Below, piece by piece: positions 19,521 to 31,859 of a DNA stretch of 64,000 nucleotides (position 1 is its first letter; each line of letters starts with the position of its first letter). The stretch comes from Saposhnikovia divaricata (taxonomy: Eukaryota > Streptophyta > Magnoliopsida > Apiales > Apiaceae), in assembly GCA_036435485.1 (NCBI GenBank), contig CM071598.1, positions 181,794,148-181,858,147 of the forward strand, in the 5' to 3' direction. The position numbers and the translations under genes are program-made. The notes beneath the pieces were generated by a model. That model saw nothing but the letters and a program-made list of their open reading frames with translations, did not search any database and was not told where the DNA came from.

Positions 19521-21122
19521 TTACTAAATAAACTGATGACACATAAGCATTTGCGACAAATTTTTGGGAAAATTTTGAATTCTCTAACATTTTTCTATTT
19601 TTTATGTATATTTTCCTCTTGTTTTTTTATGCTAAAACTGAAAATATGAAATGTGACCTCTAAATTAGGGTAATGATGCTATGTAAAAAATTACTATGGA
19701 ACATTGATGAAATCATTCAAGAATTTAGTTCATTCGAGTTTTTGAATTATATTAACAAAGTTAAGTTAAAAGTGTTAGATTCTGATTTTAGAAAATATAA
19801 CAAAGATTTTCACAATCCTGTGCAAGTATGTAACATGACCGAACTTGGTAGTCCAAAGCTTCTTTAGTCTTAGCATACGTACATTTCAAATTCACATTGG
19901 AAGAAAAGTAAACTATTTCACCAAAAGCCTATAATAACATCTAAAATTTATAAACATGCTCTAAAGAATAAGGTAAATAAAGATTTAGCAAAAAATTATT
20001 AAATTAAACGAAAAAAAAAGAGAGGTAAATAAAGAAAAATTATTATATTTTGCTCCACAAAATAATATATCCCCGAACACATCAATATCACCCTCAGGCC
20101 TCAGCTGTGAAAAAAGTTAGAGAACAATATTAATAAAATTTACTTATTAATAGCATAATAAAACAATATAGTTTTTTAATAAATTAGTATTAAATTTGAC
20201 TAATATACTTAGGGGCCATTTGATAATAGCTAAATGAAAGGATATGGACTGAACCATACTGGTGTGATTGTTCAGATCATTTGAGTTGTGTTCATAATCT
20301 CGACGAACCAAGATTTTATCTGGACGAAATAATATTTTATCTAACGATTACTCCTCCAAAATATAGCTGGATGGTTCAAATTGCCGACATTTCTCTTGAG
20401 TATGAACTTTTTTTTTGAAACCCTTCGAGTATGAACTTTTAATTAATATTGAATATATGAATGCTACATCTTATTAAAAACATAAATTTCATTTTTATTA
20501 TTGTAAATTTTTCTATATTTCTTATAAAAACAAATTAAATATCTAAGTAAATAATTAAAATAGTGCAATATATACATTATTTTCTCTTTGGATTTTTTAA
20601 AATTATATATTTAACTTTCAAGTATTTTCTAATAATAATTGTTATTTATGTTATCCATAAAAATCGTCATACATGATTATATAAAATTAATATTAATTAT
20701 TTAAAATAATGTAATGGATAATATCAACATTCAGAAAATTTTAAAAATGTTTATTAAATAACATCGTTCATCCAGCATTCAGATTTATCACTCATTCAAA
20801 AATTCAATCATCCAGAAAATATGATTCACCGCTTAGCTACCAATCCAGAAACATCCCAACCCCAAAACGACGTCGTCGAACTCATCTTCTCCGTATCAAC
20901 TACGTAACAAAACAAAATAAAAAACAAAAATGTAAACCCCAAAACACCAGAACCAACAACTACTATTCAAAAATCAACCACTGGATCTGTACATATACAT
21001 ACACCTATACACACAACATTCAATCCATCCCCGATCTCTCCCCTTAAACCCTGATTATAATGTAACAAAATTGTACCACAAAAACCTATACATACATACA
21101 TATATAAGCCCTAATTAATGCA
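19521..21122. other. AT-rich spacer and promoter region of the phospholipase gene
   Basis: No coding region recognised up to the ATG at 21123. The last 250 bp change composition: an ACGT-centred GACGTCGTC palindrome lies at about 20871, telo-box-like AAACCCTG at about 21047 and TATATAAG at about 21101. The true TATA box cannot be chosen from sequence alone. Confidence 0.45.
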
Positions 21123-24100
21123 ATGTCTTGGGGATTAGGGTGGAAAAGAGCCACAGAGACCTTTCATCTTTCACTTTACTACGGAACTGAAGATACATTA
21201 GAAGATTATAGCCCTACGTCATCATCTAGGTCATCATCGGATTCTTCATTTTCATCTAATCCCGACAATTTCGCTCAATTACACGCGCAATCGCAGAATC
21301 CGTTTGATTTGGGGTTTCGTATCGATCTCGAATGGAATGCTGGAGATGATGAGGATCAGGTGGCCTTACGATTGCAATCGCAGGTTATGGTTGCGTTACC
21401 GGCTCCGCAAGATAGTGTGGAGCTGGAGTTTAGGGTGGAGGAAGGGAATGTAGGGGTGGAAATGAAGGTTGTGAAGAGGAGAGAGCCGTTACGGGCGGTT
21501 ACGATGGTGAGAGTGGGAGGGTGGAGTCATGTGAGTGATGGAATGGGGGTTTTGGTTAGGTTGTTGAGGAGTAATTTTTCGAACAGTGATGGACCGGGGT
21601 CACCGGTTGGATCGGGGGAAGGGGATGGGAAAGGGAAAGGAGGGTGTGCGGATCATTGGAGGAATGTTACGCTTGTTAGTCTTTGTGGATGTGGTTTGTC
21701 GGTGAGGATTCGAGGACTTTAACTTGTTTGTTTTTGTTTGTTTTGCGATATGAGTGTGTATGCATTTTTGTGGTTGAATGTCGTGGCAAAGATTGAAAGT
21801 TTGCTGGAGTAGGGTAGATTTGTTTGTTGAGAATTACTCATATGTTAATGTACGTTCTTGTTGCTGTTGCATTGATGGTGTTTTTTTTTAGTTGCAAGTT
21901 AAGTGAGTGTGTATTTATGTATGCATTTTTGTGCTTCTAAGCCGGGGCAAAGAAAGTTTTCTTGATTAGGATAGATTGTTTGGACTGTTATGAATGTGTT
22001 TTTTGTGGTTGATTGTAGTGGTAAAGATTAAAATTTTGCTTCGGTGGGTGGCTAAATTATGAAAATTACCTATATACTGAAAATAAATTTTTGTTATATA
22101 TTTTTGATGCTATTGTGTTGATGGTGTTTCTTTTATTGGAAGTGAAACTTTGCTTGACTAGGGTATATTGTTTGGACTGTTAATATGATAGAGTTTGTTG
22201 TTGGGTTTGGATTTGAGTGATTGTAGCTTGGATAGTAGAATCTCATTTGAGATGATGGATTCGGGCACATATGACATGACATGTTTGGTTTTTCAAAAAA
22301 AGTTGGATGGCATTCTAATAAGCAAAAGTTTAAGAATTTGAAATATTAATAATTCCATGTTTCCTATAGTGTTTTTATGTAAATATCGTTGAATTTATGT
22401 ATTGCTGTAACAATCTTTGTCTGAAGGTTCCGCCTCATACAGGTACTTCCGGTAGAAATAACTCGATTGCCACATCTTGAAAAGCTGTACCTTGATAATA
22501 ATAAGCTAGGTGTTTTGCCACCCTATTTGGGTGAATTGAAAGACTTGAAGGTTCTTACTGTTGACTACAACATGTTGGTTTCAGTGCCTGGTGAGTTTGA
22601 ACTTGGATTTCATATTTTGAAAGATTGCATGATTAAAGTATATTAGAGAAGTCCCTAGTGAACAAACCTAAATGGATTGCTCTACTTGGAGACAAGACTG
22701 TCACAGGCAACTCATTTTTTCTGTTGGTTTTTCTGTCATGAGCAGTTGAGTTGAGACAATGTGTTGCACTGGTTGAGTTGTCATTGGAACACAACAAGCT
22801 GGTCAGGCCTCTTCTTGATTTTAGGTAATTCATCTTCAGTGTATGCCATTGGTTTTCCTACAACTGATTCAATTTTATATTTTTAATGTATATTTCATGC
22901 TCAATGGCAGGGTTATGGCTGAGTTGCGGGTTCTAAGGCTATTTGGCAACCCCCTTGAATTTCTCCCTGAAATTTTACCACTGCATAAACTTCATCACTT
23001 AACTCTTGCAAATATAAGAATTGTGGCAGATGACAACTTAAGGGCAGTCAATGTGCAGATAGAGGTATTAAACTTTTCTCAATTTTTTTTTAAAAAAATT
23101 AAGAGGGCTTGATTTTTTCAAGTAATCAATACTTTGTATTTTTGTTTTATTGCAGACGGAGAATAGTTCATACTTTGTTGCATCTCGACATAAACTTAGT
23201 GCCTTTTTCTCTCTTATATTTCGTTTTTCTTCTTGTCACCACCCTTTACTAGCATCCGCATTGGCAAAAATAATGCAAGATGAGGGAAATCGGGTAGTTG
23301 TCAGTAAAGATGAGAATGCAGTGCGGCAGCTTATAAGTATGATAAGCAGTGACAATCAACATGTGGTATGTAAGTCTAAAGTCTTTAGCATTAGCATTTT
23401 ATTTTCAGTTTATTTTAGTTAAGTTTTTTGTCTAAATATATTACGTTGTCGCAGGTTGAACAAGCATGTTCTGCTCTATCATCTCTTGCCTCGGATATTT
23501 TAGTTGCAATGCAGTTAATGAAATCTGACATCATGAAACCCATTGAAAGAGTGCTGAGATCTGCTGGTCCTGAAGATATAATTTCTGTATTGCAAATTGT
23601 GGTCCAGTTAGCTTTTACGTCTGATAGTGTGTCTCAAAAGATGTTGACCAAGGACTCGTTGAAATCATTGAAACTGTTATGTGCCCATAAAAATACAGAG
23701 GCGAGCTTTCTTCTTCCAAGGAATCAATTTATGTATAATTGTTTCCCTTTATTATATGTTTTTCTGAGATTAAAGGCACTCTGTGTTTAGGTACAAAGGC
23801 TTGCATTATTAGCGGTTGGAAATTTAGCTTTCTGTTTGGAGAATCGCTCTACTCTTGTAACTTCCGAAAGCTTGAGAGAACTTCTATTGCGGCTAACAAG
23901 TTCATCTGTGCCACGTGTGAGTAAAGCTGCAGCTCGGGCTTTGGCGATTCTTGGTTGGTTTCTTTAACAGTATTGTTAACATTAATAAGTTTAAAATGTT
24001 TTTTACTTTAATGTTTTTATCATTTCATTCCAGGGGAAAATGAGAGTTTAAGGCGTGCTATCAAAGGCAGACCAGTTGCAAAGCAAGGATTGCGCATACT

Positions 24101-27100
24101 GACCATGGATGGAGGTGGAATGAAAGGTTTAGCAACTGTGCAAATGCTGAGAGAGATAGAGAAGGGTACTGGAAGGCAGATGCACGAAATGTTTGACCTA
24201 ATATGTGGCACATCAACTGGTGGTATGCTTGCTGTTGCTCTTGGAATCAAACAAATGTCTCTGGATAAATGTGAAGATATATACAAAAAGCTCGGTAAGA
24301 CTTCACTTGAGCTTTCTAAATGCTTTGTGTTACCTCTAGTGACTCAACTCTTTGGTTTTACTCTTATCAGGAAAGCTTGTTTTTGCTGAACCCGTGCCCA
24401 AGGACAATGAATCAGCAACTTGGAGAGAAAAGCTAGATCAGCTTTATAAAAGCTCGTCGCAGAGTTTTAGAGTTGTTGTGCATGGATCTAAAGTATACCT
24501 TTTATCACTTCCGCCAAAGTTTGTCTAATATGCACATTATCCAAAGGATAACTATATTCTGTAAAACTACTTGGCTAGATATCCGTTAATCTTGTGTTTT
24601 GAGAATACTTGATGTTTCATGTGCATTTAAAACTTTCATTCAAGTGTTATATCTTCGCCCAACTCCTCTTCTGCGCTGTAGGTTACGGGACAAAAGTGAA
24701 ATATTCATAAAGTTATTACATTCCTTTTGTCAATTTTTTTTTATAGGGATTTTGTTAAAATTTTCTGAGTATGCATGCCTTTTTACAGCACAGTGCAGAT
24801 CAGTTTGAGAGGTTGCTGAAGGAGATGTGTGCTGATGAGGATGGTGATCTCCTAATAGAATCAGCTGTAAAAGGCACTCCCAAGGTTTTTGTAGTATCAT
24901 CTCTAGTCAGTGTGGTTCCGGCACAGCCTTTCATTTTCCGTAATTATCAGGTTCGTAATCCAGATGGTTCTCTGTTGCTTGTACTTGTTCTGATTCTTAT
25001 TTGTTTTTATAACCAGTTAGCTGTTAATGGTTTAGTGCTCTTATTTTTATGGTATTGTTTTTTAGATATTTTTCCTTTTATATTTTTTTTTGCACGTGTA
25101 GTACCCTGTGGGCACAGTAGAAACACCTCTCGCAATTTCTGAAAGTCAACCAGTAGGAGGGTCTGGATCACCAACTATTGGTGCTAAAGCAGGATACAAG
25201 CGCAATGCTTGCATAGGAAGTTGCAAGCATCAAGTGTGGCAATCTATAAGAGCATCATCTGCAGCTCCATATTATTTGGATGATTATGCTGATGGTATTG
25301 CCTTCTATAATCAATCGCTTGTTTACTGTATCATTTGGCCCGAACATTCCACATGTGATTTTTTTTAACGGTGTTCATAACAGTTTCTCGTGTTATGATC
25401 TCAAGCAGACGGATATCGCTGGCAAGATGGTGCTATAGTGGCTAATAATCCTACTATTTTTGCTTTACGGGAGGCACAACTTCTGTGGCCAGACGCAAAG
25501 ATCGATTGTTTAGTTTCAATTGGTTGTGGTTCTGTTTCAACAAAGGTGATTTCAAACATTGCCTCGATTTCTCTTTAAAAAGTTGTTGAAGTTGAATTAT
25601 CATTAAAATTTCAATTTGTATGCAACTTTTCTAGAACAACTAAAGATAAGTCTAAGGCTCTAAGCAGAACAGATCTTCTATAGTTTGTAGCTTTGAATTT
25701 GGAATTAGGAGGGAGAGCTTGTTAGGAAATCGTCAGTACCCTTTCTTTTTCATATGCAAGGACTTGATGGTGAACTGATACCCTAAATGTTTTTGGTGGT
25801 CTCAGTTCTCATTTTATATCTTCGCTAATGTTCATGGGTAGTGATCATTAGATGATTCCTAACCAAATTGTAGGAACTACTGTTAACTCTTTTTCTTTCT
25901 ATATATGTGTTTTTTGTGTGTACATCAATTAATATCTGCATATTTCTAGAAATTCAGATCGTGGTTTCTAGATGATTTTATCTATTTATTTTAATAAATC
26001 TTTGTACTCTAGTTTCTGTTCTTTTCATATATATTGTTGGTCAATTGTTTGTCATGGATACTAGATGATTTATAGCTGACCTCATTGTATTGTACTTGTA
26101 AATTGTAATCTTGACTCATGTATTATATTTGATTTTTTGTTCAGGTGCGCAAAGGTGGTTGGCGCTACTTGGATACTGGGCAAGTGTTGATTGAAAGTGC
26201 ATGCTCGGTTGAAAGGGTGGAGGAAGCTTTGAGCACGTTGCTTCCCATGCTTCCAGAGATACAATATTTTCGGTTCAATCCAGGTTAATAATAATATTAA
26301 TAGTAGTAAGTGTTAAATAGTTTATGTTCAGAGATGTGTTAGTTGTGCAATAAAATAGTTTTTTAGTTCTTGCAAAGATGTTTACCTTGACAGATTTGCA
26401 AGTTTCTCGTTCACAGAACAAGCACTTCTTAAAGACTTACTTTTTTTTATCCTATGTTAGTGTAATTGGTCATGAGATTTTCGGAGGCTGTGCCTTTTTT
26501 TTGTGTTCCTAGGTTAGAGTGTGGATAATCATGGGTGTATTTTGCATTCCTAGATTGGAAAATTATGGTTCAATTTACTATCTGCATTACACCGCAGTTG
26601 ATGAGCGCTGTGATATGGAACTGGATGAGACTGATCCAACAGTTTGGTTGAGGCTGGAGGCTGCAACAGAAGAATATATTCAGAAGAATTCCCTTGCATT
26701 CAAGAAACTTTGTGAAAGACTTCTTCTGAATCAGCATGATGACACTTCGCAATTTCTCAAAGGAAAGGTTCCAGGTCCTGGTACGGATGCTGAATAGTTA
26801 ATACAGCACCAGATGCTGAATATTACCTTAATGTTGCCATGGCCTTGGATAATGTTTTGTAAAACCCTTGATGTCTTTTTTTTTTTCATTTTACAGCGTC
26901 ACATGAGAATAGTCCGTCTTTAGGCTGGAGGCGCAGTGTTCTACTTGTGGAAGCTTATCACAATCTGGATTCTGGAAGAGTCGATCATCATGCCCGGTCA
27001 CTTGAGAAATATTGTGCTCGTAATGGTATACGGCTTACTCTCAGTCGTGAGACAACATCTGGAACCTATAAAGACATATCTGGAAAAAACTTTACCACCC

Positions 27101-28857
27101 CATTTACGTCACCTTTGTTCACTGGGAGTTTCCCATCTAGCCCACTTTTGTATAGTCCTGATATGGGCGCTCTCAGGAACGGTAGAATTGATATGGTACC
27201 ACCTCTAAGTTTGGATGGCCTACAGTCAGCAAAATCATATGCTTCACCACCGGACTCCCCTTTAGGACGCAGGCAGCTCTCTTTACCTGTCAAAGCACTT
27301 TATGAGAGACTGCAGAATCTGCCGCAAGTTGGTATCGTACATTTAGCTCTTCAGAACGATACATCTGGCTCAATATTAAGGTCATCATTTATCTTTCGTG
27401 TTCCACCTTGTGTCATTTCACATTTAAAAGCTTAGTAAAAGCTGCAATTTTTTTATGCTGTAGTTGGCAGAATGATGTATTTGTGGTTGCTGAACCTGGA
27501 GAACTTGCGGATAAGTTCCTGCAAAGTGTTAAATATAGCATGCTGACTACACTGCGCGGTCGACAAAGGAAGTATGCATCTGCTATCACCAACATTTCTA
27601 GTATTTCAGATCTTGTTGCATGCAGACCATACTTCCAAGTTGGCTGTGTAGTCCACCGATATATAGGTCGCCAAACGCAGGTATGTTTGTCCCTATTTCC
27701 ATTCTCTGCACTTTTTCAATAGTTTTTGTGTTGAGATGCAATAGCAGGTGCGAAATAATATTTTCTGTTTTTGATAATCTAAGGTTATGGAAGATGGTCA
27801 AGAAATTGGGGCATTTATGTTCCGTAGAACAGTTCCATCTATGCACTTGACCCATGATGATGTTCGTTGGATGGTATGTTGAACTTGTGGTCTATTTACA
27901 TTTGTGTATTACTGTATTGTCATGATCATGTCTACTTATGTTCTGGAACGCTGGAACTGTTTATAATGGTGAATGGAATTTGGATTTTAAACCTTGTTTA
28001 TTAGTTTTAATTTTCTGTTGCCTGCATAATCTTGTGATGAAATACCTGCTAGATGATTTGCAGAGGAGAACAAACATTTGTAAAAAGGAGAAAAATTGAT
28101 TAAGCTACTAAAATTGTCCTTTTTTGTTTGTCAGATAAAAGTTACTCCTAATTGTTTATTAGGAGTTGTAGACATCAACTTGATGCTAAATTTTACTTTA
28201 AGGAAGCGGTGTTATCATGTTCATATAGTAGTTTGGCCTTTTACGGAAGAGATGTCCACTTCAAGTATTTACAATGTACATATGCTAGGTTGTCCGCAAC
28301 AAGATTATAATCTTAACTTTAGTCTTTAGGTGTTCAGAATAAGCTGGAACTTTTGGTCGTTTGCTCCTTTATTCACGTCTGGCTTATATGCTTTTCTAAT
28401 GACCTCTCAGGTAGGTGCTTGGAAAGACAGGGTTATAATATGCACAGGTACTTATGGACTTACACAAGCTTTAATTAAGGCATTCTTAGACTCTGGTGCA
28501 AAAGCTGTAATATCCCCATCAACGGAACCACACGAGATGCAGTTAACAACATTTCATGGATTAAGCGAATTTGGTGCGTTGGAGAATGGAAGGTTTGAGA
28601 TTGGTGAGGATGAAGTAGAAGATGAAGAGACAGAGCCTGCCAGTCCAGCAAGTGACTGGGAAGATAGTGAACCTGACAGAAGTGGGGAGCGTGGAATGTT
28701 TTCCTGGGAGGATGATGAGGAAGAAATGTCTCAATTTGTCTGTCAGTTGTATGAATCGTTACTAAAGGGAGGTGCAAGAGTCGATGTTGCTCTACAACAT
28801 GCTCTTGCTTCACATAGAAGCCTACGCTTTTTATGCCATCTCCCAACTATACAATAA
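21123..28857 (+). CDS. PLAI: Patatin-type phospholipase A I with LRR and armadillo regions, 18 exons
   Basis: Exons: 21123-21701, 22443-22590, 22746-22824, 22911-23064, 23156-23365, 23455-23700, 23791-23953, 24034-24294, 24371-24492, 24789-24950, 25102-25294, 25409-25545, 26145-26283, 26598-26774, 26897-27380, 27464-27680, 27784-27873, 28411-28857. The joined frame is 4008 nt (1335 residues) with no stop. It starts MSWGLGWKRATETFHLSLYY and ends CHLPTIQ. Leucine-rich repeats are in exons 1-4, armadillo-like helices in exons 5-7, and the patatin lipase domain in exons 8-13: oxyanion motif DGGGMKG (about 552), nucleophile GTSTGG (Ser about 587) and catalytic DGA (Asp about 779). An acidic tail is in exon 18. 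The family hydrolyses acyl chains of galacto- and phospholipids; the Arabidopsis homologue PLA I is linked to jasmonate levels and defence. All introns are GT-AG except 23701-23790, which begins GC. The gene looks intact. Confidence 0.95.
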
Positions 28858-29237
28858 ATTGTTAATAGACATGTACAATAGAAATGATATTACGAACAAG
28901 GAAAGAAATGAAAGTGAAGAATCACAAAACAGGAATAGAAACAAAAAGAAGAGAATATAGGTATTATGTACGGAATGTTTCAATGTAATAAGAGGAACCT
29001 TAGCAAAAAAAGTTGGTTTGTACTCTGCTGAGCTCTGCTTGTGTCTTAAGGTACTTTCTCAGCTCAGATTTTACTTTTTTTTTTTTTTTGCAAACTTGTT
29101 GGAATGTTAAACAAGAAAAGGTGATGGTTTGTGTGGAGTGGAAAGGAGATAATGTAAATTTCATACGTAATAGATTGATGACAATCGAAGTATATATGAA
29201 CCTTTCCGTCTGATAAGTTACATAAACTGTTGACTCC
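28858..29237 (+). other. 3' flank of the phospholipase gene
   Basis: AT-rich sequence after the stop codon, presumably 3' UTR and terminator. No AATAAA can be chosen with confidence. A poly-T run is at about 29075. Confidence 0.4.
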
Positions 29238-29677
29238 GGTGTTCTAAAAAGTGTATTAAGCGGTCGCTTAAGCGGAAGCGGGATAAAAACGCCTAACTAA
29301 TAGCAAAATCGGGTTTTTAAGGTTTAGCGGGATTAAGCGGTTTTAAGCGAGTTTAAACGGTTTTAAGCGGGTCTGAAAGCATATTTGTAATTTGATATTT
29401 CTAAAATGTTACGTTTGTATTTTCTAAATTCATTATGACTAACTATGATTTTGTGAATGTGGAGATTACTGGTTTTAACTTTTATCATAATATGTTATAT
29501 CATATGTGAATGTTATCTTTTTTTGAAAAAAAACTAATATTGTATTTATTATATAAATATATATTTATTTATAATCCAATTAATGATCCGCTTTTAAAAC
29601 CGTTTAAGCGTCCGCTTAACCGCGAGATCATCCCACCGCTTACAGCTTAGATTCAATTTGCGCTTTTTACAACATTG
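29238..29677. mobile_element. Diverged Mutator-type MITE, same family as 14024-14457
   Basis: Starts GGTGTTCTAAAAAGTG and ends GCGCTTTTTACAACATTG; the inverted core TGTTCTAAAAAG differs from its partner at one base. It has the same TTAAGCGG-rich subterminal parts and a similar length (about 440 bp). The 9-bp flanks agree only in part (GTTGA shared), so this is an older copy. Confidence 0.75.
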
Positions 29678-30574
29678 TGGTTGAGAGAGCACAAGACATT
29701 ATTTTTCTGCTACAAATTGCAGATAATGTCATTAATTATATTATCATTAGATTAGGTTGAGAAGTGTGAGAGATTGAAGTTCCTTTTAGCATGGTTTGTT
29801 TCAACAACAATTGAAGAAATAATTACTCGCTTGTAACTTTGTAAGCTCTTCATAAACTAAAATTTATTGATTAGCAAAAGGCTATGCTATCAATGTCAAT
29901 AGCTTACCTGAGCATTCTTTACCTCCCATTCTGACAGAATTCTCAGGTATCCTGAGCCAAGCCAATGTTTGGCTAAGCATGATATTTTTGCTTAGAGGTA
30001 ATAGACTAATCGATCATACTCCTTGAACAATGCTATCACGCCAAGTGCACGTTAAGGTTAACAATTGTCTGTGCATATGGGCTTATCTATATCACATATC
30101 TTATCTTCCAATATATCAGGGAAGCACGGCTATAAGCTTCCTGTTTCCAAGATATCAACAGAAACATATCGGTCTGAAGCATATCAACGATAACAATACA
30201 AATGACCTTTTCCTCTAGAAGCTATATACAACTGCACATAAACATCTTAATATAAAGTATATAGCACATAAAAAATTTACAACTTTCTCCTAGTGAAATA
30301 ATATCACACAGCCACCATATAAGCTCCATCAGACGAAAGTTCTACCAACTTTAAATAGATGTAAAGATTCCACTTAACAAGAAAATGAACAAAAAGCATT
30401 AATATTATGTAATAAAACTGATTTCATACAAAACGAACCCTACAAATATGCGATATACTAATATTCAAGCACATCGAAATAAATGACGAGCCACCCTGAA
30501 GATAATGACTTTTGGAGTTCAGTATTATTACCGCTGCCTGCATTGTCAAAAAACATAGTAAACCATGAAAATTC
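29678..30574. other. Intergenic between the phospholipase and PPR genes
   Basis: No coding region recognised. The part next to 30575 is probably the 3' UTR of the minus-strand PPR gene. Confidence 0.5.
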
Positions 30575-31801
30575 TCACTTTTTCGGCAAGCTCTCTTCAA
30601 TTTCATTCCATTGCTCAGCATTATTTGGGAATTTCTCCTTCATCTGCTTAACAAGCTCAAGTGCCTCATCTACCTTCGCAATACTTGCCAGTCCATTCAC
30701 AAGCAACTTCATTGTTGAATGATTTGGATACCAATCCTTCTCCATACTCACCTTACAAACCGACAATGCAGTTTCAAAATCCTCATGTTTGACCAAAAAG
30801 TAAACCAGGGTAAAATAACACTCACTATCAGGCTTATACCCCGCATTATTCATTTTCTTATAGAACTCCTTAGCTTCATCCATTTTCCCTTCCCTAGAAA
30901 ACCCGTGAATCAAATGATAATAAGTATTTTTATTCGGCTTCATCCCATGAGAAAACATCTCATCTAACAACGCCTTAGCCTCATTAGCTCTCTTAAGCTT
31001 ACACAAACTCTGAATCCTAATATTATAAGTACTAATCCCCGGATACATTTTCCGTTTCTTCATTTCCTCCAACACCTTCCTAACTTCATCAAACTTCTCC
31101 TCCTTATAAAACCCCGCAATCCAAAGCCCAAAAGTACTGGCATTCGGCTTACACTTTTTCCTATCCATCTCAGCCACCACCGAATAAACCGCATTCGACG
31201 AACCCGAATCACAAAACCCCTTAATCACCGTATTATACGTATCAAGATCCGCCTCAATCCCATACCTCTTAGGAAACTCAACAAAAACCCTCTTCATTTC
31301 CCCATAATCATTCGCAACAATGCACGAAAACAAAAGGGCATTCAACGATTTCGCAGTTCGACGAATCCCTAGTTCAGGAATTTTATCAAACACCTTAACT
31401 GCATCCCCTAAAAGCCCAGCTTCCCCATACAAAACCATACAATGTGACACAAATCTCTCAGTTTTAAGATCAGGGCGAGTCTGAAGCTCATTAAGAAACT
31501 CCCTAATGCCTTCATAGTAATTCGATTCGGAGAGTTTCGAAATCGCTTTAGAGAAAATGAGGCGGTCGAGATGGGAGTCTGGGGTTAATGATGCTGCGCG
31601 ACAGATTTCGAGAATGGTTTCTGGGTTTTTCTCGGATTTGATGAGGGTTAGGGCTGCTCTTGATTTTTCTTTGGAGGAGAGGGTTTTGGTGGAGTCTGGG
31701 TTTAAGATTGATGGGGAGAAATGGCGGAGATGGAGAAAAGGGGGTGTGAGTTTGGTGGAGAGAAGGGGTTTCAGTTTGGATTTGCAGAGAAATGAAGCCA
31801 T
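30575..31801 (-). CDS. PPR336: Mitochondrial pentatricopeptide repeat protein (PPR336-like)
   Basis: A single-exon 408-residue protein starting at ATG 31801. The N-terminus is Ser/Leu/Lys/Arg-rich with no acidic residue for over 30 positions (MASFLCKSKLKPLLS...), as in a mitochondrial presequence. From about residue 95 it is a run of 35-residue P-class PPR motifs, for example DLDTYNTVIKGFCDSG, NASTFGLWIAGFYKEEKFDE, GISTYNIRIQSLCKLKRANE and NKNTYYHLIHGFSREGKMDE. No E, DYW or SMR domain follows, so an editing-factor role is unlikely. Length and style match Arabidopsis PPR336 (At1g61870), a mitoribosome-associated protein. The assignment to that orthologue rests on length, motifs and the neighbouring PLA I gene. 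The gene is intact. Confidence 0.9.
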   Translation of the reverse strand: MASFLCKSKLKPLLSTKLTPPFLHLRHFSPSILNPDSTKTLSSKEKSRAALTLIKSEKNPETILEICRAASLTPDSHLDRLIFSKAISKLSESNYYEGIREFLNELQTRPDLKTERFVSHCMVLYGEAGLLGDAVKVFDKIPELGIRRTAKSLNALLFSCIVANDYGEMKRVFVEFPKRYGIEADLDTYNTVIKGFCDSGSSNAVYSVVAEMDRKKCKPNASTFGLWIAGFYKEEKFDEVRKVLEEMKKRKMYPGISTYNIRIQSLCKLKRANEAKALLDEMFSHGMKPNKNTYYHLIHGFSREGKMDEAKEFYKKMNNAGYKPDSECYFTLVYFLVKHEDFETALSVCKVSMEKDWYPNHSTMKLLVNGLASIAKVDEALELVKQMKEKFPNNAEQWNEIEESLPKK

Positions 31802-31841
31802 TAGTCTCAGAGAGATTGAGAGAGAGAGAGATTTGGGGGAA

Positions 31842-31849
31842 TAGGGTTT
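31842..31849 (-). promoter_or_regulatory. Telo-box (AAACCCTA) upstream of the PPR gene
   Basis: Minus-strand AAACCCTA lies about 41 bp upstream of the start codon, beside a GA-rich 5' leader. Telo-boxes are common in plant genes for translation machinery, which fits a mitoribosome-associated PPR. Motif and position only. Confidence 0.45.
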
Positions 31850-31859
31850 TAGAGTGGGA

